A stretch of DNA of 64,000 nucleotides from positions 84,358,324-84,422,323 of the forward strand of contig CP136061.1 in assembly GCA_032622095.1 (NCBI GenBank). Reading direction: 5' to 3'. Position numbers and translations under genes: made by a program. Positions 1 through 11,047 of the stretch are shown piece after piece (within the stretch, counting starts at the first letter, position 1; every line of letters starts with the position of its first letter). A model generated the notes under the pieces. It saw only the letters and a program-made list of their open reading frames with translations, was not told where the DNA came from and made no database searches. This DNA comes from Siphonodentalium dalli. Its lineage: Eukaryota; Mollusca; Scaphopoda; Gadilida; Siphonodentaliidae.

Positions 1-765
1 ATACTTTATTGTTCTATATTTGTCCCATAGCTATGGGAACATCCTAATGATCTCTATTGATATATGGTATCGCCTGAATGGTCTGTTCTAAAAATTAGAA
101 CAATAAAGTGACCCACTTAATCATCTCATTTTATAATAAAATATTCGAAATAAAATCTATATTAATTGATAGAAGCCTTTCCGGACAGGGGTCTTCAATT
201 GCTATTTATTATTTTATAACCACGAAACTATTTCAAAATTGTTATATGAAGAGATAACACATCTTTAAGTAGGACACTATTGTTCTATTTTTAGAACAGA
301 CCATTCAGGCGATACCATATAGCGATATAGATCAATTAGTGTGTTCCCCACAGCTATGCTCCGAACGGTGTACCAGAATGATTGTTTGTATTGTTTTATT
401 ACATAGTTAAAACCGATAATGAGTCTAATTAACGTTTATTAGTGACAAAATTACACAGTAAAATGTCTGGTCTCTGTTAACAATAACCACTATTGTTCGT
501 TAGCTAAACAACCACATGATTTAGACCATAACATATTCGAAATATTATCATTATTAATCGATTGAAGCATTTCCGGACATGGGTCTTCGATTCATATCTA
601 ATACTTTATACCCCGGTAACTATATAACACATGTTTACAAAGAGACCCGTATGGGGCCCCTCACAGACACTAGCAGACAACAGTCAGTAATAGATCCTTC
701 TATCTGTGTGGGGCTCTCTATGGGGTTATAACACATGTTTACAAAGATATAGACCATCTTTAAGT
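1..765. repeat. Inverted-repeat element family T1, copies joined and cut by the window edge
   Basis: Bases 1-264 form an arm ending in a catctttaa terminus. Bases 265-765 are a second partial copy in the opposite orientation, carrying the shared blocks agaacagaccattcaggcg, gataccatatagcgata and tttccggacatgggtcttcg. The same blocks recur at 2860-3777, 45518-46041 and 61895-62045. There is no coding frame of note. It looks like a non-autonomous foldback or MITE-type element; its superfamily is unknown. Confidence 0.75.
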
Positions 766-847
766 GCATACAGTAGAGCTGAGAATACTGCATGCATCGA
801 AGGGATGACTTTTATTATATATATATACATGTAGTCGAGCCAATAAC

Positions 848-2036
848 AAGCCTGCAAAAGCGTGCCTGTCATTTGCAGAATGAGGTCCCCAGAGGGTGAA
901 TTTAGTGATGCTATCCCGCACAGCGGGCTAGCATCACCAAATTCACCATCTGGAGACCTTATTCTGCTTAGATCTCATCTTCTGGGAAGTATCTACAGTA
1001 TCAAATTAACATTGTTTTCAGTTTCCCTTCTGGGAAGTTTCTTTATCCCCTAATTTGCAGCAGATAAAAATGCATAATCGAGGTGCCCAATAGGTGAACA
1101 TCACCAACTTCAACAGGGGAACTTCAAACTGATCCTAAGTCTACCAAGGCAGTTGATGGCCCAAGTAGAATGAGGTTCCCAGAGGGTGAATTTAGTTATG
1201 CTAGCCCGCTGTGCGGAATAGCGTCACCAAATTCAACCCCTGGGGACCTAATTCTGCAAATGACAGACACGCTATTTGCAGGCTTGGCCAATAACAGTAT
1301 ATTTATAAAACATCTAGACATGTATTACACACATGGAATATATCATTCGATGATTTACGATATATTTAGACATATAGTACGAGGATGATTCGTCGAGACG
1401 GAATATATCACAATATACAGACATGTGCCAGGAGAACAGTGTCTTGTTCACGAGGTTAGCGAGGATTTACAAGATATTTTGGACATAGAACGAGGATGAT
1501 TCGTCGAGACGGAATACATCACAATATACAGACATGTGACAGGAGAACAGTGTCTTATTCATGAGGACAGTGTGAGTTGAAACTGGAGACCGTAAAATGG
1601 AATATAACTTTAAAAGAGCTCTAACACACAAGCCTGCAAATAGCGAGTCTGCCATTCGCAGAATGAGGTCCCCAGAGGGCTAGCATAACTAAATTCACCC
1701 TCTGGGGACCTCATTCTGCTAAGGCCCTCAACTGCTATCAATGCTATGGCAGACCTAGGATCAGATTGAAGTTCCCCAATTTAAGTTGGTGATGCTCACC
1801 CATTGGGAATAAATAATAACAATGTATAGCATTTTTAAAGCGCCTTATCCCATTGGGGATATAGAAACTTCCTAGAAGGAAATGTAATTATAACAATGTT
1901 AATTTGATACTATAGATACTTCCCAGAAGATAAGGCCTAAGCAGAATGAGATCTCCAGCGGGTGAATTTGGTGATACTAAATTCACCCTCCGGGGACCTC
2001 ATTCTGCAAATGACAGACACGCTATTTGCAGGCTTG
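848..2036. mobile_element. Composite foldback element (GAGGTCCCC family F1)
   Basis: The outer ends are inverted copies: caagcctgcaaaagcgtgcc at the left and gacacgctatttgcaggctt at the right. Inside are four short palindromes at about 870-969, 1165-1290, 1630-1722 and 1935-2036, each with the core gaggtccccagagggtgaat, its reverse complement and a short loop around agcccgct. A 112-bp direct duplication (about 1370-1572, gaggatgattcgtcgagacg twice) lies within. It has no transposase, so it is non-autonomous. Other copies lie at 7098-7500, 11048-12415, 14533-14741, 43040-43100, 47153-47397 and 60738-60892. Confidence 0.75.
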
Positions 2037-2196
2037 CTATTACATGAAACAATCACAAATCTCAGTTGCCAATTCCTGGACAATCATGAAAATATCTAAT
2101 CACATGTACAAATATTAATAGAAGAAAAGTAATCACCATTATATATCTAACCATATTAATCACCATTATATATCTAACCATATTAATCACCATTTA

Positions 2197-2307
2197 GGAG
2201 ATAAACATACCCTGTTGAGTTGTACATTCTGGGATTCGAACATGAAAACAGTTTGTTTTCATGCTCGAATCACAGAATGTACAACGAAACAGGGTACGTT
2301 TATCTCC
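2197..2307. repeat. Hairpin, arms about 45 bp
   Basis: The left arm begins ggagataaacataccctgtt and the right arm ends with its near reverse complement acagggtacgtttatctcc. The arms continue through tgtacattctgggattcga and meet near 2252. It is a small inverted-repeat element with no coding content. Confidence 0.8.
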
Positions 2308-2483
2308 ATTGTAATTCAATCCAGCAATGAATTTAAAAAAAAAACTGTATAAAAAGTATCATTTAGTCATTTTCATGACACGAATCGAGACTTTCATTTC
2401 GCCGTTGTCACCGTGCACAAATCATTGGGTTTGTTCATGGCGTTACTCGGAACACTGCTCCGTGACCATTTCCTGTGGGGCGG

Positions 2484-2690
2484 GTTGGCTCGTTTCGCTA
2501 CTCCGTTCTGCGCCGATGAAATTGTACCGTGCCACATTCAGATTTGATGCACGCTGAAGCGGCCGATGAACGGTATCTATAGACAACAACGTGCGGGTGT
2601 GCTCGTTTCGCTACTCGTTCTGCGCCGATGAAATTGACCGTGCTACATTCAGATTTGATGCACACTGAAACGGCCGATGTCGGTGAATCG
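2484..2690. repeat. Direct duplication of about 113 bp
   Basis: The block gctcgtttcgctact...ttctgcgccgatgaaatt...cattcagatttgatgcac is present twice, near 2488 and 2601, with a few indels between the copies. There is no recognisable gene. Confidence 0.7.
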
Positions 2691-2859
2691 AAAACGAAAT
2701 TTAGCCGCTCTTGTTTTTAGTGACAAATACTCAATTGAATTACAATATACATCTAACCATATTCCAAAAATGTCTAAATTCTACTTTTGGCTTAAAATAA
2801 AATCGGCTGTTGTGAGCAGTAACCCGAGGTATGTTCTAAAACTCATTTCAAAATTCCAT

Positions 2860-3777
2860 TAAAGATGGATTATCTCTTTAAATAACAAATTTGAAATAGT
2901 TGCGTGGGTATAAAATAATAAATATGCACTGAAGACCCCTATCCGGACAGGCTTCTATCAATTAATATTGATTTTATTTCGAATATTTTATTATGAAATG
3001 AGACGATTAATTGGGACACTTTATTTGTCTATTTTTAGAACAGACCATTCGGGTGATACCATATAGCGATAGAGAGCATTAGACTATTCCTATGGCTACG
3101 TACCGAATGTCAAATGTCCAGATTAATTGGTTGTATTGTTTTATTCCATAGTTATAAGCGATAATTGGTTTAATTAACGTTTATTTGTGACAAAATTACA
3201 CAATAAAATTTCTGGTCTCTGTTAACAGTAACTACTATTGTTCGGTAGCTAAACAACCATACCTTTTTAGACCAGAACATATTATTATATAGTTACCAGG
3301 GTATAAAATATTAGATCTGAATCGAAGACTCCTGTCCGGAAATGCTTCTATCGATTAATATTCATTTTATTTCGAATATTTTCTGGTCTAAAAGGTGTGG
3401 TTGTTTAATTAACGAACAATAGTGGTTACTGTTAACAGAGACCAGAAATGTTATGGTGTAATTTTGTCACAAATAAACATTAATTATACTCATTATCGCT
3501 TATAACTGGAATAAAACAATGCAACCAATAAATATGTACAATTGACGTTCGGTATGTAGCCATAGGAACAGCCTAATGCTCTCTATCGCTATATGGTATC
3601 ACCCGAATGGTCTGTTCTAAAAATAGACAAATAAATGGTCCCAATAAAATATTCCAAATAAAATCAATATTAATTGATAGAAGCCTTTCCGGACAGGGGT
3701 CTTCAGTTCATATTTATTATTTTATACCGACACAACAATTTCAAATTTGTTATTTAAAGAGATAATCCATCTTTAAA
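2860..3777. mobile_element. T1 element, complete palindromic copy (918 bp)
   Basis: The left terminus ttaaagatggattatctctt is mirrored by aagagataatccatctttaa at the right end. The arms are about 400 bp, nearly complementary, and meet near 3300-3340. They include the ccggacag and gataccatatagcgatagag blocks also seen at the window start. It has no open frame of useful length, so it is a non-autonomous foldback element. Confidence 0.8.
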
Positions 3778-4114
3778 GGCTATATTGCAACTGTTTCTAC
3801 TGTGAATTATATAGAATATTTTTGCATTAGGGAACATGGAACTTTAATTTAAAATTCTGACAGGATGACAAATATAGTCCACTATGAATTTGGGCTTCAA
3901 TATAGTTTGGGCGCCAAATATGTAGCAGGTATCAAACACCCCCGAAATAATGCAGACCAAGACGTACAGTAATTCCCTAAAGTAATTGACCAATTAACCA
4001 CAGCGAGAGCTTTCTGATGAATGGCAACAAGCCATATTTCCGACTAAATCCTGAAAAATTACCCATAATTCTGATGTGGTTAAGGGGCCAATTACTTTGG
4101 ACATTACTGTAGAT
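3778..4114. other. Non-coding stretch downstream of the fucosyltransferase
   Basis: About 340 bases between the T1 element and the minisatellite. I see no gene, repeat or structured element here. On the minus strand it lies beyond the 52-bp array, so it could hold the 3' end of the fucosyltransferase transcript, but I see no clear minus-strand polyadenylation signal within it. Confidence 0.5.
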
Positions 4115-5070
4115 GGCATACAGTAATCGCTCAGTAGAGGGCGTTCATTCCATGGCTATCCATCGTGGTATAAAATAATCACACAGTAGAGGGCGTTCAG
4201 TCCATGGCTATCCATCGTGGTATAAAGTAATCGTTCAGTAGAGGGAGTTCATTCCATGGCTATCCGTCGTGGTATAAAGTAATCACTCAGTAGAGGGCGT
4301 TCATTACATGGCTATCCATCGTGGTATAAAGTAATCGCCCAGTAGAGGGTGTTCATTCCATGGATATCCATCGTGGTATAAAGTAATCACTCAGTAGAGG
4401 GCGTTCATTACATGGCTATCCATCGTGTCATAAAGTAATCACACAGTAGAGGGCGTTCAGTCCATGGCTATCCGCCGTGGCATAAAGTAATCGCTCAGAA
4501 GAAGGTGTTCATTCCATGGCTATCCATCGTGTCATAAAGTAATCACACAGTAGAGGGCGTTCAGTCCATGGCTATCCATCGTGGCATAAAGTAATCGCTC
4601 AGTAGAGGGCGTTCAGTCCATGGCTATCCGTCGTGGCATAAAGAAAGCGCTCAGTAGAGGGCGTTCAGTCCATGGCTATCCATCGTGTCATAAAGTAATC
4701 GCTCAGTAGAGGGCGTTCATTACATGGCTATCCATCGTATCATAAAGTAATCGCTCAGTAGAGGGCGTTCATTCCATGGCTATCCGTCGTGGCATAAATT
4801 AATCACACAGTAGAGGGAGTTCAGTCCATGGTTATCCATCGTATCATAACGTAATCGCTCAGTAGAGGGCATTCATGCCATGGCTATCCATCGTATCATA
4901 AAGTAATCGCTCAGTAGAGGGCATTCATTCCATGGCTATCCATCGTATCATAAAGTAATCGCTCAGTAGAGGGCGTTCATTCCATGGCTATCCACCGTGG
5001 TATAAAGTAATCGCTCAGTAGAGGGCGTTCATTCCATGGCTATCCATTGCGGCATAAAGTAATCACTCAT
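4115..5070. repeat. 52-bp minisatellite, 18 units, first unit coding
   Basis: The unit runs tccatggctatccatcgtgg, then tataaagtaatcgctcag, then tagagggcgttcat. I count 18 catgg landmarks spaced almost exactly 52 bp from about 4150 to 5034. Read on the minus strand each unit contains SDYFMPxWIAME followed by TGA, which is the C-terminus and stop codon of the adjacent fucosyltransferase. The unit nearest the gene (5019-5070) is the real coding end. The period is not a multiple of three, but every unit carries its own stop. Confidence 0.92.
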
Positions 5071-6053
5071 GTCCTCGCTGTACTGTTTTCTTAGATTTGA
5101 ATCTTCTCTCGCAGGATGTTTATAGTAAATAACTGTCCCGCTTGACAGCCATCCAGTCCACCAGCCAAACGAACCGACAGAAAGTATGAGATGATCACAG
5201 GTCGAGAGTAATGAAAAGTCCATTATTTTTGTCGATTCTTCATGCAACATTACATCGCTATGCACAGTTAACAAACGAGCATAGGCCAAGTCGTTACTGC
5301 AAACTATAAAAAGAATGTTTTTGAATTTTCTCCTGTAAAATTGCATGGCCTTTTCAAAGTATGTAATACTGGGAACTTGGTAACCATGTGTTGCAAAACC
5401 ATCCTTTAGCATGTCTCCCCGTCGTATATGTATTCCAACAGTCACAAGAGAATATATCGGTGGTGCAGTGCGTGACTTGGAAACATATAATTCCTTTAGT
5501 TTTGACATTCGTTCCGAAACTGATTTGTTCACGACATCAGAAAATTGAAATTTTAGCCTCATTTCCCTTTCAACTCCCCTAAAATATTTCCAAGACTGTA
5601 AGTAATCTTGCACATGGACTGATGGAAGAGCTTTTATATCCTCAAACTGCTGGTCATAACCCGAACTTATTGTTTCTGTTCTATAACACATGGTGGTGAA
5701 ATAACATGGTATTGGACTGTATGTAACATTTATATGATGAAATATTTCAACAAGCTCCTGTAATTCATCAAGCTTCCCCGTGACACGTAAAGGCATGTTG
5801 TTACGCCTTGCAATGCCGACTGCACTAGCGTACATAAATAGACGATTACCAAGTCCTCCATGTAGTTCCACACAAACAGAGCCTTGAAGATGACTGTCTC
5901 GGATTAGAGAGTAAACCATGAATGTATACAACAACAGCCAAACCAGAAACTTCGCGTTGAACACTGAAAGTAAATGAAAAGTTTGGTTTTGGTATTAGAC
6001 AGTATGGATTAGGGCACAAGTGCTGGTCACTTAGGCTTACCTTGCTTCCACAT
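5029..6053 (-). CDS. Alpha-1,2-fucosyltransferase-like protein (GT11), two exons
   Basis: Predicted as complement(join(5029..5963,6041..6053)), 315 residues. Exon 1 carries ATG and codes MWKQ; the 77-base intron begins GTAAGC and ends with a pyrimidine-rich TTTACTTTCAG. Joining keeps the frame and replaces a non-ATG start with a normal one. Residues ~10-25 form one hydrophobic segment after a short basic N-terminus, as in type II Golgi glycosyltransferases. Family signatures visible are GGLGNRLF (~40-47), YLQSWKYF (~125-132), HIRRGD (~183-188), CSND (~226-229) and STCDHLILSVGSFGWW (~258-273). Two N-glycosylation sequons occur (NVT, NKS). In GT11 enzymes HxRRxD belongs to the GDP-fucose site; the family moves fucose from GDP-fucose to galactose in alpha-1,2 linkage. 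The acceptor cannot be predicted. Length is normal and no key motif is broken. The stop codon lies in the first unit of the 52-bp minisatellite. Confidence 0.9.
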
Positions 6054-7097
6054 AACACAAATTATGTCCCGTAGTCTAGTTGTGAAAGTAAAGTTGGCCG
6101 TGAACGGCAACAAAATGGAGAATCCAGAAAGTTTAATATTTTTATATTTTAAATAAGTCACTGCCGATAAGCACAATAGGTGGATGAACAGAGGTGTTGA
6201 TTGTTCGGTGGTCTAAGCGGGAGTGTCTCTATATTTCTGGACACGAGTAGTTATTCCAACCATTGGTGTATCATGCATCCAAATAAGGTATGAGATAGCA
6301 TGATACCCTTGTCTATGACGTGTACCATACACTTGTTTACTAAAAACCAATTAAGAATATGATCTTGTTAATTATGCTTGTGTGTTCTTATACTATATAC
6401 TATCGGATATCACAACATCCCTGAATTTATCCAGGAACACATCTAACAATAACTATACTATCTTATGTACTATCGGACAATTCAATACGCGGCAATAAAT
6501 GGCAATGGTTAACAATAGAATATGCATATGAGGAAATAAAGTGGTTGCAATTGCACATGAATTAAAAACTTAAAGGGGGATTATCTCTTTGTTCCATATT
6601 GATCATTTGGAGGGGTATAAAAGCGATGCTCTCCATTGAAAGTATCGGCAATCATTTTAAAGTGATGAACTCGATGTTTTAAATACCGCTTAAAGTTTTT
6701 AATGAAAAATAACGCTCTTTATTAGACTGCTTATTGCTCTAGCTTGGATATTTTACGAAATATCAAATTGATTAGATGGTAGTCTGAAATCTGAAATATG
6801 GAAGTATCCAAATTTCACACCGGGTATCCAAATTTCCCGCCGGGAATTTTAAATCTAGTTTTCATAGTTATTGCCTGAAAGATTGCACATATATCAGGGA
6901 CATTTAGATGTACTCCTCCCAGAACGTAATTTTTTGTTTTATAATCCTCATATTCTTATTGATTTTATGCAACAAACAAGTCGGAAAATTCAGAAAGTTT
7001 GATTTTTTGTGGTGTTAGAAAAATGCTGATAAAAATAGTTATTGGGAAATTCAGTTCAATAGCCAATCATTGTGGTTGTTTCGGGGTGGAATAACCA
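6054..7097. other. Upstream region of the fucosyltransferase gene
   Basis: About 1 kb of AT-rich sequence without open frames of interest. It should contain the promoter and 5' UTR of the minus-strand fucosyltransferase, whose ATG is at 6053. I cannot point to a confident TATA box or transcription start. Confidence 0.4.
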
Positions 7098-7502
7098 AGC
7101 CTTTATAGTATGTCTGTCATTTGCAGAATGAGGTCCCTGTTATAGGGGAATTTAGTAACACTATCCCAAACGGCATGGTAGCGTCACCAAATTCAACCTC
7201 ATTCTACTGAGGCCTCAGCTGCTATGGTAGACCTAGGATCAGATTGATGTTCACCAGTTGAAGTTGGGCGATGTTCACCTATTAGTCACATCGATGATGC
7301 ATTCTACATTCTGCAAATTAGGGGATATAGAAACTGAACAGAAGGGAAAAGGTGACTCTAACAATGTTAATTTGAGACTATAGATACTTCCCAGAAGATG
7401 AGGCCTAAGCAGAATGAAATCCAGAGGGTGATGCTAGCACTCTGTACATGGTATATAGCTAGCGCCACTAAATTCACCCTCTGGAGACCTCATTCTACCA
7501 AT
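7098..7502. mobile_element. F1 foldback element, degenerate copy
   Basis: It begins caagcctttatagtatgtct, then catttgcagaatgaggtccc, and ends near 7500 with ccctctggagacctcattct. A middle palindrome near 7200-7450 contains cttcccagaagatgaggcct, as in the copy at 848-2036. The expected right end (caaatgacagacac) is replaced by the start of the long inverted repeat of the next element. Confidence 0.65.
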
Positions 7503-7979
7503 GGCATAATCCGAGGTCACGTGCATGACCTAATATTTCTGCAGTACCCCCCGGACCCGTTACGTTCGTATATTACGTGTGTATTATTATCTATATGTAC
7601 GGGCGAATTAGCATAATCCGACGTTACGTGCATGATGTGCCTGTTCCGTATTACACCAATTTCGGTCCACCCACGCACAATCTGAGGTCACGTGCGTGTT
7701 AGCCTCTGTACTAGGTTCGAGTAAATAGGCCAGGTACGTGACCTCTGATGCAATGTTAGTAAGGGCGGGTACAGTGCCCGGAAGTACACCGTTCGTATAT
7801 TACGTATATTACGTGATGGCTCAGCTGAACGGTGTGTATTATCTATATGTATGGGCAAATTAGCATAATCTGAGGTCACGTGCAAGATGTGCCTTCTAAC
7901 GTGTGTATGAACGATGTCACTCCCTATGGACGGTGTATTATCTACATGTATATCACGTGATGACCTCGCTGAACGATGG

Positions 7980-8595
7980 ATATCTTCCGCCCTGAATATT
8001 AAAGGGAGACAATGCGCTCGCGGTGAACGATGGTGAGCCTCGTCCTGAATTGTTTCTAACGGGGTGTATAAATTCATATTACGTTAAAGTGAGACAATGC
8101 ACTCAGTTTGTGAATGTTAGAGGGACGAGAGGCACTCACGTGGTGAATATTAAAGCTAGGGAGGTGATGCAATCTCGGTGTACGTTCGTAATAGGTGTAT
8201 AGTGTACGTTCGTAATATGTGTATTACGTTATCTACTGTCAGGTTATGTATATCACGTGATGACCTCGGTGAACGATGGGATAGCTTCAGCCCTGAATAT
8301 TAAAGTGAGACAATGCGCTCGCGATGTTAAAGAAGGCACTCTCAGTGTGTGAATATTAAAGGGACACGAGGTACTCAGTGTGAATGTTAATGTGATGTGA
8401 TACAATCTCGGCGCGTGCATGTTAAAGTGACACGAGGCAATCTCGGTGTGTGAATATTAAAGGGAGACAATGCGCTCACAATGCATGTTAAAGGGAGGTG
8501 ATGCAATCTCGGTGTGTGAATATTAAAGGGACACAATGCACTCTAAAGGGACACACGGCACTCGCAGTGGGTGTAAGTTAAAAGGACACAGAACA
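7980..8595. repeat. Degenerate tandem repeat, gaatattaaagggacac type
   Basis: Irregular repeats of about 35-60 bp share tgaatattaaagggagacaa, tgcgctcgc and gtgtgtgaatattaaag. Units are poorly conserved in length. They sit inside the left half of the TIR element and have no convincing coding sense. Confidence 0.7.
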
Positions 8596-8860
8596 AATTC
8601 GAACTAAAATTTCAAAAATAAAAATAAAAAAAATATCAAACTTTCAAAAATTTAAAAAAAAACTTAAAAAACTTAAAATTTAAAAAAAAACTTAAAAAAC
8701 TTAAAATTTAAAAAAAAACTTAAAAAACTTAAAACTTAAAAAAAATCTAAAATTTCTAAAATTTCAAAAATTTCAAAAATTAAACAAAATAAATATATAA
8801 TTTTCACAAAAAATAAAAACAAAAAACATAAAACTCCGGAATAATAAACAAAAATGTCAT
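8596..8860. repeat. A-rich low-complexity block
   Basis: Mostly A with T and C. It includes three tandem copies of a 27-bp unit, acttaaaaaacttaaaattt followed by a run of A (about 8650-8730). No gene is seen. Confidence 0.8.
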
Positions 8861-9000
8861 ATTAAATTTTTTGATGCGTTATAAAAACAATTATTTTTAA
8901 ATCTTCAAATTTTTCACGAATTAAGATAAAATTTACCAATTTTGAAACTTCAAAGTTTCGGGCTTTTATCTCATCTCCCGCCCCCAATATGAATATAGAG

Positions 9001-9147
9001 GATCTACAACGAGTCCCCAGTTTATAGCGGAATTTACAAAACGAGTCCAGTAAATTAGGTCTGGACCGAGCCTTTGGCGAGGTCCAGACCTAATTTACTG
9101 GACGAGTTTTGTAATTTCCGCTATAAACTGGGGACGAGTTGTAGATT
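9001..9147. repeat. Long hairpin inside the TIR element
   Basis: The arms gatctacaacgagtccccag and ctggggacgagttgtagatt are near perfect over about 65 bp. The loop is small, around gagcctttggc. The sequence can form a cruciform or a stem-loop RNA. Confidence 0.85.
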
Positions 9148-9618
9148 CTATTTATTACATGACCCAAAACACCGACAAAACATACTTAAATCGACAAATG
9201 TGACGCGAAATTAACGTCGGCTTCTATAAGGCATGCGATGACGTTTCACGTAACTATTCGTCATTTTCCCGCGTAACGAAATAGTCCCAGATAAATACAG
9301 ACTTTTTAGCGCATTTAATGGCGTATATTTAATGACATAACTTTTCAAACTCTTCATTCGTAATAGTTTGTTGGAAAAATATTGGAAGCCATAGTATTTT
9401 GAGACGTAGCGTACGGAATGTTAACAGGTCGACAAACCGGAAGTCAAAGGTCACCTGGGACTATTTCCTGTTATTAAACGAACGTTTAATATCACAATTT
9501 ATAGAATGGGTTTATTGAATGGAATAAGGGTAGGATCATGTAATAAATATATATATATAACGAAGACGAGAATAAAATTTTGATAAAGTTTATTGAAATT
9601 TAATCATTGTCTGAATCT

Positions 9619-10095
9619 TCAATCGTTAGATTTATTTCTAAGAGTTTCTTGAATTTCCTCATCCGCAGCCCATTCATTATTATATCCGAGTTTGGTCGGC
9701 TTGACCATTTTCTTCATGATAGTGTTATGTATGGGGGATGTTTTCAATCGATGCTGGTATTCTATCAATCGTCTGTAACTTTTGAGACAGAGTTCAAACT
9801 CTGTGTCGATGCATTCTCGTTGAGCTTTTTCCTCAGCCTCTTCTTCCGGCACGCTCTATTCTTTCATTAGTTGATCAACCTTATCTGACCACACGCGTTG
9901 CAACATACTTTTGAATGTGTCCATCTCGTTGACGCATTTCGCAGCTTTCTTACAGACGATTACCGCGCTACTACCGGCGACGCTATCCTCCGAATCTGAT
10001 ATCGTTTCCCGTTCATCTTCGTCCGAATCTATATCCGTTACTAGGTCATACGCAGAGGCAAAAAGAGCAACTGAGCAAAAGGGGAGAGGGGAAGA
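9619..10095 (-). pseudogene. Acidic open frame of unknown function with an in-frame TAG
   Basis: The minus strand is open from about 10095 (after purine-repeat sequence) to a TGA at 9619, except for one TAG at 9856-9858. Upstream of the TAG the frame reads DLVTDIDSDEDERETISD, then a Lys/Val/Met-rich stretch ending DKVDQLMKE. Downstream it continues SVPEEEAEEKAQREC and CLKSYRRLIEYQHRLK. The mix looks protein-like: acidic then amphipathic, with no low complexity. I do not recognise a family. It lies inside the TIR element and may be a remnant of that element's own protein. Simple decay or stop readthrough would both fit. Confidence 0.4.
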
Positions 10096-10300
10096 GTGCA
10101 ACTGAGCAAGAGGGGGGAGGGGGGAAAGAGCAACTGAGAAGTAGGGGCAGGGGAAAAGAGCAAATGAGCAATAGAGAAGAGGAGAAAAAGAGCAACTGAG
10201 CAAGAGGGAGAGGGAAAAAGAGCAACTGAGCAAAAGGGGGAAAGGGAAAAGAGCAATGAGCGATAGATGAGAAGGGGAAAGGGCAAATGTGCGTTCGAGG
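10058..10300. repeat. Purine-rich tandem repeat (gagcaactgagcaa)
   Basis: About nine irregular units of 25-30 bp share agagcaactgagcaagaggg. The G and A strand bias is strong. Long minus-strand frames here rich in Cys, Ser, Phe and Leu are a by-product of the composition. Confidence 0.85.
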
Positions 10301-10745
10301 AAAGGAGAAAAGAGTCTTAAAAAATAATCCTTTTTTTTTTCGACGCACGATCCCCCTTACAAAAAAAAAATGAACGGGAAAAATTTGATTCTTTGTTTAA
10401 ATTTTTGAAATTTTTGAAATTTTTTTAAGTTTTAAACTGTTTTTTCCCCGTTCATTTTCACTGTACCCGCGCTTAATAACATTGCATCAGAGGTCACGTA
10501 CCTGGCCTATTTACTCGAACCTAGTACAGAGGCTAACACGCACGTGACCTCAGATTGTGCGTGGGTGGACCGAAATTGGTGTAATACGGAACAGGCACAC
10601 CATGCACGTGACCTCAGATTATGCTAATTCGCCCGTACATATAGATAATACACACGTAATATACGAACGTATCGGGTCCGGGGGTACTGCAGAAATAATA
10701 GGTCATGCACGTGACCTCGGATTATGCTAATTTGACCGGAACTGG

Positions 10746-11047
10746 GGTACTGAAGAGAAAGTAGGTCATGTACTTCCGTGATGTAACAAAATGCGTGGGC
10801 GTAAACTTGGGCTATATCATCAGCAGACATAATATTTCAAGACTTGGTCACGGTTAATTAGTTATCTGTTTAACGCATAGATGGAAGGATGCACTATGTA
10901 GTGTCGTCTGCTACAGTCTATGTGGGGTTCTCTATGCGAACACACCTAGCCCATAGGTCTAACAACTGAGCTGACCAAACATTTATTTATTTGATCGTGC
11001 CAGCATCTATCTCAACAGATATACTTCTAGATCGCTCATGTGAAGCA
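10746..11047. other. Non-coding spacer
   Basis: About 300 bases between two mobile elements. It holds tgtggggttctctatgcg near 10921, a weak relative of the ggctctctatgg motif at 710-725. Nothing else was recognised. Confidence 0.4.

Larger units (their letters stand above)
7503..10745. mobile_element. TIR element of about 3.2 kb with CACGTG-rich ends
   Basis: The stretch 7505-7772 is repeated in inverted orientation at about 10466-10740, with only a few mismatches by eye. The shared blocks include cataatccgaggtcacgtgc, tacaccaatttcggtccacc and taggttcgagtaaataggcc. Each arm holds about four spaced copies of gaggtcacgtgc (E-box CACGTG). Inside, in order, are a degenerate repeat (7990-8590), an A-rich block (8600-8850), a hairpin (9001-9147), a minus-strand frame (9619-10095) and a purine-rich repeat (10060-10290). 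I recognise no transposase, so the class is unassigned. Confidence 0.7.

Noticed and set aside
7688-8077. 129-codon His/Arg-rich minus-strand frame
   Set aside because: It lies over the inverted arm and degenerate repeat of the 7.5-kb element, and the inverted arm at 10.5 kb does not conserve it.
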